From positions 1-5,677 of the forward strand of contig JAISPY010000241.1 of the NCBI GenBank assembly GCA_031274565.1: a stretch of DNA of 5,677 nt, in the 5' to 3' direction. Shown here in pieces: positions 1 to 5,677 of this stretch. Within the stretch, counting starts at the first letter, position 1. Each line of letters opens with the position of its first letter. The notes beneath the pieces are model-generated. The model was not told the DNA's origin. It ran no database searches and worked only from the letters and a program-made list of their open reading frames with translations. The translations under genes were made by a program, and so were the position numbers. Origin of the DNA: Treponema sp. (GTDB lineage: Bacteria; Spirochaetota; Spirochaetia; Treponematales; Breznakiellaceae).

Positions 1-834
1 GTGGTGCTCCTGATCAATCAGTATCTTTTTCAGGCGTACCAGATCCCTTCGGGGTCCATGATCGACACCCTCCTCATCGGCGACCGGGTCTTTGTCAACA
101 AGATCATCTACGGCCCCGAACTTCTGCCGGGGATGTTAAAACTGCCCAGCCCCATCAGGGCCGAACGGAACGACATCATCATATTTGAGAACCCTTCGTA
201 TATTTCCCGGGGCCCCGCGTTCGACATTGTGCAGCGCATCATCTACATGCTCACCCTCTCCTTTGTCGACATCGACCGGGACGAATCGGGGGAGCCGAAG
301 GCCCATTTCCTCATCAAACGGGCCGCCGGCATGGGGGGGGACCGCTTTGTCATGGAGCGGGGAAACATGCGGGTCCTCTTTGCCGGAGAGGACCGGTGGG
401 TTGACGAGGGGGAATACAAGGAGGCCCGGGGCTGGAAGCATCGCCTGAGCCGCCTTGTTGCGGAGGACCAGTACCCCGCGCTGGAGGCGGCGGGAAAAGA
501 AGCGGCCTATGCCAATCTGGGCCTGGAGGTCCCTGAGGAGATACGGCGGGAACAGGCGGCGGCGGGAAACATCCGGTATCCCGATTATCTCGCGATGGAA
601 ACGGCGCGGCTTGAGACCCTGCGGGGCGCCCTGCCCCAGGACGAACGGTATTCGCGGCTTCTGGCCCGTTACCGCCTCGGCTGGTATGTGCCGGAGGGGC
701 GGATCTTTCCGCTGGGGGATAACCGGGACAATTCCCGGGACGGCCGCTATTTCGGGCCGGTCAGGGAGGCGAAGATCCTGGGACAGGGGTCCGTCATCTA
801 CTGGCCCCTCCCCCGTCTCGGCCCCATAAGGTAA
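1..834 (+). CDS. lepB: Signal peptidase I (family S26), 5' partial
   Basis: This is a membrane-bound serine/lysine protease that removes signal peptides from exported proteins on the outer face of the cytoplasmic membrane. Visible motifs: box B PSGSM at residues 16-20, with the expected nucleophile Ser19; GD at 27-28; LIKRAAGMGGD at 104-114, with general base Lys106; and box E GDNRDNSRDGRYFGPV at 239-254. The frame is open from base 1 and begins inside the hydrophobic stretch that normally precedes box B. The GTG at base 1 is therefore probably an internal Val codon, and the N-terminal membrane anchor lies outside the window. Between the Lys motif and box E there is a long, highly charged, Glu/Arg/Ala-rich segment (about 130-225), probably helical and unlike the usual beta domain. 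The gene ends with TAA, 3 nt before a second S26 gene, so the two are probably co-transcribed. The family call is secure; substrate range cannot be read from the sequence. Confidence 0.94.
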   Translation: MVLLINQYLFQAYQIPSGSMIDTLLIGDRVFVNKIIYGPELLPGMLKLPSPIRAERNDIIIFENPSYISRGPAFDIVQRIIYMLTLSFVDIDRDESGEPKAHFLIKRAAGMGGDRFVMERGNMRVLFAGEDRWVDEGEYKEARGWKHRLSRLVAEDQYPALEAAGKEAAYANLGLEVPEEIRREQAAAGNIRYPDYLAMETARLETLRGALPQDERYSRLLARYRLGWYVPEGRIFPLGDNRDNSRDGRYFGPVREAKILGQGSVIYWPLPRLGPIR

Positions 835-837
835 ATC

Positions 838-1563
838 ATGTTCGACAAGTGGCGGAGATACTCCTACGCGGCCCAGAAAACCCAGCGCAGCAAACTGCGG
901 CGGTTCCTTTTTGTTTTTTTGATCCTCTACGTCCTGTACAATTCGCTGACGTTCTTCTTCTTTTCCATGAGGGTGTTGAAAAACGACACCATGCAGCCCG
1001 GCCTTCATGCCGGGGATCGTTTTGTTTTTTCGTCCTTTGCCATTCACCGGCTCCTGTCGGACGCGAACGTGCCGGGGAAGTCCCTGCCCTTCAAACGGGG
1101 GAACATCGTCCTGGTCGACATATCCCTCAGGGAAAAACGGAATATCGTTATCCCCGTCCTTGACGGGGTCCTGCGCTTTTTCACCGCCCAGCAGGTCAGC
1201 CTGACCGGCGAAGAGGGGCAGTACCTTAAACGGGTGATAGGTCTGCCGGGGGACGAGATTACCATGACCAACTACGTGCTCCAGGTAAAGCCGGGGGACA
1301 GTTCCTACCGCCTGACGGAATTTGAACTTTCCGAAAATCCCTACGACGTGGCGATTCCCCAGGTGCCGGCCCTCTGGGACGAATCGATACCCTTTTCGGG
1401 CGCCATGGACCGGATCGTCCTGAAAGACAACGAATGTTTTGTCCTTTCCGACGACCGGAGCAGCACCAACGATTCCCGGACCTGGGGTCCCGTGGAACTG
1501 GAGCTGGTTACCGGAAAGGCCCTGTTCCGCTACTGGCCCTTCACGCGGCTGGGGAAATTGTAG
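838..1563 (+). CDS. Signal peptidase I paralogue with Thr in place of the catalytic Ser
   Basis: This is a second S26-family protein of 241 residues, apparently complete. It has a basic N-terminus, one hydrophobic membrane segment (about 23-42), then a box B equivalent at 51-56 reading TMQPGL, followed by GD at 59-60. The Lys motif YLKRVIGLPGD (129-139) is well conserved with Lys131, and box E is recognisable but altered (SDDRSSTNDSRTWGPV, 204-219, against the usual GDNRDxSxDSRxxGxV). The codon at 988-990 is ACC (Thr), where family members have the nucleophilic Ser. The start is supported by AAGG at 828-831, six bases before the ATG and inside the end of the upstream gene, which suggests translational coupling. 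The stop codon is embedded in a terminator stem. The protein could be a Thr-dependent or weak peptidase, a specialised one, or a non-catalytic partner of the upstream enzyme; the sequence does not decide. Family membership is confident, activity is not. Confidence 0.87.
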   Translation: MFDKWRRYSYAAQKTQRSKLRRFLFVFLILYVLYNSLTFFFFSMRVLKNDTMQPGLHAGDRFVFSSFAIHRLLSDANVPGKSLPFKRGNIVLVDISLREKRNIVIPVLDGVLRFFTAQQVSLTGEEGQYLKRVIGLPGDEITMTNYVLQVKPGDSSYRLTEFELSENPYDVAIPQVPALWDESIPFSGAMDRIVLKDNECFVLSDDRSSTNDSRTWGPVELELVTGKALFRYWPFTRLGKL

Positions 1564-1616
1564 GGCAATGCTGATTAACTTGACGCTAATCAGCATTGCC
1601 CTATTGTTTTTCTCGT
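1561..1616 (+). terminator. Intrinsic terminator of the signal peptidase pair
   Basis: There is a perfect 17-bp inverted repeat: arms 1561-1577 and 1587-1603 around a 9-nt loop (1578-1586). It is followed on the + strand by a T-rich tract (TTGTTTTTCTC). The left arm begins with the TAG stop codon of the second signal peptidase gene, so hairpin and stop overlap. No T-run follows on the - strand, so it should act mainly on + transcripts. Confidence 0.87.
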
Positions 1617-1654
1617 TTTCCTGCGGAAAACTGCGAAAAACCACATTAAAGTAT

Positions 1655-1688
1655 GCACTGATTTATGCTCGATTGAATAAATCAGTGC
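1655..1688 (-). terminator. Hairpin, possible terminator of murC-yicC
   Basis: A perfect 12-bp inverted repeat has arms at 1655-1666 and 1677-1688 and a 10-nt loop. It lies about 60 nt beyond the yicC stop codon in the - direction. On the - strand the stem is followed by ATACTTTAATGTGGTTTTT, an interrupted U-rich stretch rather than a clean U-run. The position between convergent genes suits a terminator, but the AT-rich stem and broken U-tract make this only probable. Apart from this hairpin and the one at 1561-1603, I see nothing clear in the convergent gap 1564-1748. Confidence 0.5.
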
Positions 1689-1748
1689 TTCCTTAGGCTC
1701 CGTCCTTGAAGGAGTGGATCCGAACCGCGCTCCTCTCCCGTAAAAACC

Positions 1749-2654
1749 CTACTCCACATTCCGGAGCTGTTCCCGGATGTTTTCCAGGGAATCCTTCATA
1801 GCTACCACCACTCGGCTTACCTCCAGGATAGGGGTCTTGGAACCGATGGTGTTGATCTCCCGGTTTATCTCTTGGCAGAGAAAATCCAGCTTCTTGCCAG
1901 GACTGGGGTTCCCTGCCGCTTCAGCTCGAAATTCCTCAAGATGCGCGATAAGCCGGGCAAGCTCCTCCGCAATCGTGTATTTCATTAGGGTCACCGCGGT
2001 TTCCGCCAGGATCCGGTTTTCCAGGGCGGTCCCCTCAGCCTGGCTAAACGTCCCGCCTGCTAAGCCGCTGGTTCTCAGGAGTTCAGCAAAACGGCTGTGG
2101 AGGTTTTCCTGAATCGATGCCTCCCAGGTGGGTACATAGGCGGTTACGGTTTTTACCGAAGCCTCCAACAAGGCCACATAGGAAAGGATATCCGCTTCGG
2201 TACGCTTCCCTTCCCGGGCACGGGCCGCATCAAACTGCTCGAGCGCGGCGCTTAAAACCGGTTCTATCCGCTTCCAGTACCCTGTATCGTCCCGTTTTTT
2301 TTCGATCCCCAAAACCCCTTCCAATCCAAGCAGGATCCCAAGACTGGGTTTCTCATCACTCTGTAGGATATCCCCTAAAACCGCTATGGCCTCCCGATAT
2401 GCTGCCGCCGCAGCCCGGTTCACCGAAACGGAAAAGGCCGCGTCATGTTCTTGAAACCGTATGGTGATTTCCACCTTTCCCCGCCTGCACCGGTCCCCTA
2501 CATACCTGCGGATTACCGGCTCCAGAGCTGCGAGATAGGGGGGAAGATTCACCATAAGCTCAAGGAAACGGCTGTTATAGCTCTTAATTTCCACGGAAAC
2601 CGAAAGGGCCGCGTCCTGCGCTTCATGGTACCCATAACCGGTCATACTTTTCAT
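1749..2654 (-). CDS. yicC: YicC-family endoribonuclease
   Basis: This is a complete 301-residue YicC protein, close to the usual length of about 290. Family landmarks in order: N-terminal MKSMTGYGYH (1-10), SYNSRFLELMVNLP (25-38) and RGKVEITIR (58-66) in the YicC N-terminal domain; then the C-terminal DUF1732 domain with EELARLIAHLEEF (230-242), GKKLDFLCQEINREINTIGS (253-272) and a terminal MKDSLENIREQLRNVE. E. coli YicC has been reported as an RNase that takes part in small-RNA turnover; the same role here is inferred by family. The ATG is well supported: it opens the conserved N-terminus and has GGAG (rc of 2662-2665) 7 nt upstream. The start lies 17 nt after the murC stop, so the two are probably one operon. 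Nothing looks truncated or unusual in the protein. Confidence 0.95.
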   Translation of the reverse strand: MKSMTGYGYHEAQDAALSVSVEIKSYNSRFLELMVNLPPYLAALEPVIRRYVGDRCRRGKVEITIRFQEHDAAFSVSVNRAAAAAYREAIAVLGDILQSDEKPSLGILLGLEGVLGIEKKRDDTGYWKRIEPVLSAALEQFDAARAREGKRTEADILSYVALLEASVKTVTAYVPTWEASIQENLHSRFAELLRTSGLAGGTFSQAEGTALENRILAETAVTLMKYTIAEELARLIAHLEEFRAEAAGNPSPGKKLDFLCQEINREINTIGSKTPILEVSRVVVAMKDSLENIREQLRNVE

Positions 2655-2671
2655 GGCGCTACTCCGGTACG

Positions 2672-4108
2672 CTACCTAAACCGGTCAAACAAAGCCATAC
2701 CAAGCTTCCAATTATCCCCTGCGCCCATCGTAAGGAACAGATCCCCCGGACGCAACAGGTTCACCAGCAGATCCACCGCGTCCAGCGGCTCCGCAACATA
2801 GTACACCTGCTCCTTATGGGCCTTGGTTTTGGCAAAGAGGAGTTCCCCGCTTACCGCTCCTCCGTAGGATTCCCGGGCAGAAGCATAGATCTTATGGAGC
2901 ACCGTTATATCCGCCGTATCAAAACACCGGGCAAACTCCTCAAGCAGGGAGGCGGTCCGGGTATAGGTGTGGGACATGAAGCTCAGCACCAGCCGGCGGT
3001 GGGGGTAAAACGACTTAAGCCCCTCCAAGGTGGAGCGTACCGCCGTAGGGTGATGGCCATAATCGTCCATGAATAAGATCCCCCCAGCCTCGCCTATGAT
3101 TTCCGAGCGCCGCTTACTGCCTTTAAAAGCTGCCAGGCTCCGGCGTACACCCTCCCGCTGTTCCTCTTGCCAGCCCTGAGGGGCTTCGCATTTCACCAGC
3201 GCATCGGTCAAGGCTAAAGCCCCTGCCGCATCCAGAGCGCTATGCCGTCCGGGAATCCGCACGGATAAAGGACCGGGAAAACCTGCCAGGACCATCCGGG
3301 CCTGTTCATCCGCAACCTCATAGGATTGGATCCTGAAGTCCCCGGAGGCGGTAAACCCATAGGGAATGAACCGGATTCCCCGGTCTTCCTGTTCCAGAAT
3401 CTTCGCCACTTCCGCAGCTCCCGGATCATCCGTACAGTAGATGAGTGCTCCCCCAGGGGGCAGCTTGCGGCCATACTCCAGAAAAGCATCTCGGATTGCT
3501 TCGTAGGTGGGATAATAATCCTGATGATCCGGTTCCACGCTGGTCAACACGATACGGCGGGGGTGAAATGCGAGAAAATGCCGGCGGTATTCACAGGTCT
3601 CCGCCACAAAATACTTGGTTCCCAGGGTGAGGGTGGCATGTCCTCCAAAGGTACTCACCGCGCTTCCCGCGAGGATTTGCGCCGGAAGCCCTGCGCCGCG
3701 GATCATGGTCCCAGCCAGAGCGGTGGTGGTGGTCTTTCCGTGAACACCGGCAATGCCGGAAGCGTCAAACCCCGCGGAATAGATCCCCAAAGCATCGGTA
3801 TATTTCAGCAGGGGAATCCCCTGGGCGCGGGCTTCAGCGAGTTCCGGATTGGTTTCCGGGGAATAGGCTGCGGAATAGATGACCAGCTCCGTATCCGGTG
3901 GCAGATGCCGGGGATCAAAGGATGTGCTATAGGGGATCCCCAGTTCTTTGAGGATCCCATCGGTATAAAAGACCTCCTCCCGATCGGAACCGGAAACCCG
4001 GTACCCGGCGTGGTGCAAGAGTTCCGCCAGGGCGCACATGCCGGTTCCCTTAATGCCTACGCCATATATCCTTGCCCCCTTCCGGGCAAGCAACGCTTCA
4101 CCATGCAT
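2672..4108 (-). CDS. murC: UDP-N-acetylmuramate--L-alanine ligase
   Basis: This cytoplasmic enzyme uses ATP to join L-alanine to UDP-MurNAc, the first amino-acid addition in peptidoglycan precursor synthesis. From the chosen start it has 478 residues, normal for MurC. Landmarks: nucleotide-sugar-binding GVGIKGTGM (16-24), ATP-binding P-loop GVHGKTTTTA (121-130), VAETCEYRRHF (168-178) with EPDH (192-195) in the central domain, a C-terminal-domain start near RHSALDAAGA (288-297), DDYGHHPTAV (348-357) and GDLFLTMGAGDNWKLG (455-470). All three Mur ligase domains are present. The start is uncertain. The frame stays open to an ATG at 4225, adding 39 residues that are Cys- and Lys-rich and not MurC-like, so I prefer the ATG at 4108, although neither has a good Shine-Dalgarno sequence. 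yicC follows after 17 nt. The gene stands apart from any visible division/cell-wall cluster, next to a divergent transporter gene. Confidence 0.95.
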   Translation of the reverse strand: MHGEALLARKGARIYGVGIKGTGMCALAELLHHAGYRVSGSDREEVFYTDGILKELGIPYSTSFDPRHLPPDTELVIYSAAYSPETNPELAEARAQGIPLLKYTDALGIYSAGFDASGIAGVHGKTTTTALAGTMIRGAGLPAQILAGSAVSTFGGHATLTLGTKYFVAETCEYRRHFLAFHPRRIVLTSVEPDHQDYYPTYEAIRDAFLEYGRKLPPGGALIYCTDDPGAAEVAKILEQEDRGIRFIPYGFTASGDFRIQSYEVADEQARMVLAGFPGPLSVRIPGRHSALDAAGALALTDALVKCEAPQGWQEEQREGVRRSLAAFKGSKRRSEIIGEAGGILFMDDYGHHPTAVRSTLEGLKSFYPHRRLVLSFMSHTYTRTASLLEEFARCFDTADITVLHKIYASARESYGGAVSGELLFAKTKAHKEQVYYVAEPLDAVDLLVNLLRPGDLFLTMGAGDNWKLGMALFDRFR

Positions 4109-4190
4109 AGGATCAGCATACCCGGCGGGTGTTTCTTTTGCAATGGACCTATCCCCATCCTCTTTTTCCCCTTTTTTCTTTTTTCCATAA

Positions 4191-4244
4191 GGACCCGTGC
4201 AGCAATACCATACCATGCAGGACATGGTATTCGTGCGCGGGTCC
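4191..4244. repeat. Nested 54-bp dyad upstream of murC
   Basis: The outer arms 4191-4200 and 4235-4244 pair over 10 bp (one U-G wobble in + RNA, one A-C mismatch in - RNA). Inside them a perfect 8-bp stem, 4210-4217 with 4223-4230, closes a 5-nt loop. If murC starts at 4108, the dyad lies in its upstream region or leader. If it starts at 4225, the start codon is itself in the inner stem. No U-run follows on either strand, so this is not a simple terminator. A protein-binding site or an RNA leader element are both possible. Confidence 0.5.
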
Positions 4245-4250
4245 TAAGCG

Positions 4251-4274
4251 GCCGTAGGTCACAAAAGGTACGGC
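4251..4274. repeat. Short inverted repeat in the divergent intergenic region
   Basis: GCCGTA at 4251-4256 and TACGGC at 4269-4274 form a perfect 6-bp inverted repeat around 12 nt. It lies immediately beside the larger dyad, between the divergent murC and transporter genes. It could be an operator half-site pair, but a repeat this short can occur by chance. Confidence 0.25.
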
Positions 4275-4293
4275 TTCACCCCTTAATGCGCTG

Positions 4294-4326
4294 CGTCTAT
4301 CCGGCTCCATCCGTACTTGATAGACG
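4294..4326. promoter_or_regulatory. Inverted repeat over the putative -35 element
   Basis: CGTCTATC (4294-4301) and GATAGACG (4319-4326) are perfect 8-bp inverted repeats separated by 17 bp, with half-site centres about 25 bp apart. The right half overlaps the TTGATA hexamer proposed as the -35 box of the downstream binding-protein gene. That spacing and position would suit a transcriptional operator. No regulator gene is visible in the window, so the function is inferred. Confidence 0.35.
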
Positions 4327-4352
4327 GTCCCCCCTATGGACTATACTATACT
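4317..4352 (+). promoter_or_regulatory. Putative sigma-70-type promoter of the binding-protein gene
   Basis: TTGATA (4317-4322) resembles a -35 box, and TATACT occurs twice, overlapping, at 4342-4347 and 4347-4352. The spacer to the first TATACT is 19 bp, slightly long. The predicted transcription start falls at about 4354-4359, right at the ATG at 4356, so the mRNA would have almost no leader. This agrees with the absence of a Shine-Dalgarno sequence before that ATG. Confidence 0.42.
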
Positions 4353-4355
4353 TCC

Positions 4356-5677
4356 ATGAAAAAGATGCTTGAACCCACCCACCGGGTGGACAAAACCCTC
4401 TTTGGCTTGGCGCTGCTCCTTTTAGCCGGGGGGATAGCTATCAGGGCAGGCATAAAAACCCTGCAGGAAGCCCAGGCAAGTACCCTCGTGTTCACCCAAT
4501 GGTGGCAGGATGAGCTTAAAAACGATACCCTTACCAGCCTCATCGGTGAATTTGAAAAGAGCCGCCCAGACATTACCATTACCGTGGAGCGTCTTTCCTA
4601 TCAGGAAATGGAGGATCAGCTCCTCAACCGTGCCTTAGATGCCACAAGCCCTTCTGATATCCTTGCCCTGGACCCGCGGTGGCTCTATGAACTCATCCGG
4701 AATGATAGGCTTGCGCCCCTGGATGCCTATATAGAAAAGACGGAAAACATGGAAAACATGCTGTTTATCCCGAGTTTACCGCCGAATAACCCCGAAGCTC
4801 CCACGGAAATATGGGCTATCCCTGTGGTTTCCTATATGATTCCTCTTTTTTATAATGTCGCCGTATTACAGGCTGCAGGGTTTGATCGGCCTCCCAAGAA
4901 CCGGGCCGATTTCTTACGCTATGCCCAGGCCATTACCGATAGGGAGCGCGGACGTTTCGCCCTGGCCCTGGCCTTAAACCCGGAGTATCCTGACGGCCTG
5001 TATGTGGATGTGTATTCCTGGATTTGGGCGGCGGGCGCGCTCATGTTGCCCGGAGGTAAACCCGATGTTACGAGTCCGCTCATCCGAGAGACCTTGGATT
5101 TCCTTACTACCCTGCATACCGAGGGCCTGCTTGCGCCGAATAGCTTCTCAAAAACCAGGGAAGAGAAGCTTGAGGACTTTATCCAAGGAAAGATCGGCAT
5201 GATGCTTGCGTCCGTACAGGATATCGATACCCTGCGGCAGCGGATGGGAGAGGCGGGTTTCGGTATTACCACCGTCCCCGGTCTGGACAATACCAAAAAG
5301 CCAGTGTTCGGCTTAACCAGTTGGTACATCGGTATTTCCCGGCAGAGCGAGCATCAGGAGCAGGCATGGGCCTTCCTCTCCTTTCTTGCAGAGCGGAGTT
5401 CGATCCTCGCGGCCGCTTCCTATGCGGTACCGGGAAGCTGGATGGGCGCGCAGAATTACCTTAAAAGGGATCCCTTATATGCCAAAGCCTATGATATGTA
5501 TGAAGGGGGAGACGCGCTGCAGGAATTCACCGGCATTCCTCGGGTGTATGCTCTGGAGTCCATTATGCGGGAGGAACTCTATGCCATGCTGGAACAGGGC
5601 CGGGATGCAGCCGCTACGGCCCAGGGGATTCAAACCCGCTGGGAAGAAGCCCTCGGCGGTGGAGCTATCACTGCCCG
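4356..5677 (+). CDS. ABC transporter family 1 extracellular substrate-binding protein, 3' partial
   Basis: This is a solute-binding protein of the SBP_bac_1 (MalE/UgpB-like) class, which would deliver a sugar or similar solute to an ABC importer. The frame is open from the ATG at 4356 to the window end, giving 440 complete codons; family length suggests little is missing. Landmarks: hydrophobic segment about 15-33, mature-domain start TLVFTQWWQDE (43-53), EFEKSRPDITITVERLSY (65-82), SDILALDPRWLYELI (100-114), WAIPVVSYMIPLFYNVAVLQ (153-172), FIQGKIGMML (275-284) and SWYIGISRQSEHQEQAWAFL (322-341). There is no lipobox and no cysteine in the visible protein, so it is not a typical lipoprotein. 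AQA-S at 39-42 could be a signal peptidase I site, or the segment may stay as a membrane anchor. Permease and ATPase genes may follow outside the window. The ligand cannot be predicted. Confidence 0.9.
   Translation, partial: MKKMLEPTHRVDKTLFGLALLLLAGGIAIRAGIKTLQEAQASTLVFTQWWQDELKNDTLTSLIGEFEKSRPDITITVERLSYQEMEDQLLNRALDATSPSDILALDPRWLYELIRNDRLAPLDAYIEKTENMENMLFIPSLPPNNPEAPTEIWAIPVVSYMIPLFYNVAVLQAAGFDRPPKNRADFLRYAQAITDRERGRFALALALNPEYPDGLYVDVYSWIWAAGALMLPGGKPDVTSPLIRETLDFLTTLHTEGLLAPNSFSKTREEKLEDFIQGKIGMMLASVQDIDTLRQRMGEAGFGITTVPGLDNTKKPVFGLTSWYIGISRQSEHQEQAWAFLSFLAERSSILAAASYAVPGSWMGAQNYLKRDPLYAKAYDMYEGGDALQEFTGIPRVYALESIMREELYAMLEQGRDAAATAQGIQTRWEEALGGGAITA

Noticed and set aside
1621..1640. 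Imperfect 10-bp direct repeat (CTGCGGAAAA / CTGCGAAAAA) after the terminator
   Set aside because: Two short A-rich copies with one mismatch are not enough to suggest an attachment site or repeat array.
136..1644. 502-codon open frame on the - strand opposite both signal peptidase genes
   Set aside because: Its length comes from the GC-rich codon use of the real + strand genes, which carry clear S26 motifs. The translation is Pro/Gly/Arg-rich, shows no recognisable domain, and spans two separate genes and a terminator.
4152..4187. Purine run on the - strand containing the slippery heptamer A-AAA-AAG, a possible programmed frameshift
   Set aside because: It lies upstream of the preferred murC start, where the sequence is probably not translated. 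The nearby hairpin is on the 5' side rather than downstream of the heptamer, and no useful alternative frame continues.
3326..4372. 348-codon open frame on the + strand opposite murC
   Set aside because: murC on the - strand has all Mur ligase motifs. This frame has no family features and runs past the start of the binding-protein gene in another frame.
4743..4760. Tandem 9-bp repeat GAAAACATG in the binding-protein gene
   Set aside because: Two in-frame copies encode a duplicated Glu-Asn-Met in a surface-like region. It is a small duplication with no sign of function.

Overview
The window looks like chromosomal DNA from a spirochaete, most likely a moderately GC-rich Treponema of the termite-gut type. 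This is an inference from three things: the spirochaete-style signal peptidase I proteins in tandem, the particular MurC variant, and the overall layout. No rRNA or other decisive marker is present. All five genes look like chromosomal housekeeping or transport genes. I see no mobile element, CRISPR array, tRNA or rRNA.

Left block (1-1603, + strand): two signal peptidase I (family S26) genes lie head to tail with a 3-nt gap. The first is cut by the window edge just before its catalytic serine and has a complete catalytic set (Ser19, Lys106, box E). The second keeps the catalytic lysine and most of box E, but has threonine where the nucleophilic serine should be. The pair ends in a perfect 17-bp hairpin followed by a T-rich tract; the stop codon of the second gene is part of the stem.

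Middle block (1749-4108 or 4225, - strand): murC (UDP-N-acetylmuramate--L-alanine ligase) is followed after 17 nt by yicC (YicC-family endoribonuclease). They form a probable operon that converges on the signal peptidase pair. A second hairpin at 1655-1688 may end this operon.

Right block (4356-5677, + strand): a family 1 extracellular substrate-binding protein of a sugar-type ABC transporter diverges from murC and runs off the window end. It has an N-terminal hydrophobic segment but no lipobox and no cysteine in the visible part. The murC/transporter intergenic region is rich in inverted repeats, and a promoter-like sequence there lies so close to the start codon that the mRNA would be nearly leaderless.

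Functionally the window combines protein export (signal peptidases), peptidoglycan precursor synthesis (MurC), RNA turnover (YicC) and solute uptake. The points most worth a second look are the Ser-to-Thr signal peptidase paralogue, the structured murC upstream region with its uncertain start, and the non-lipoprotein binding protein. I did not find a convincing undescribed multi-gene system.
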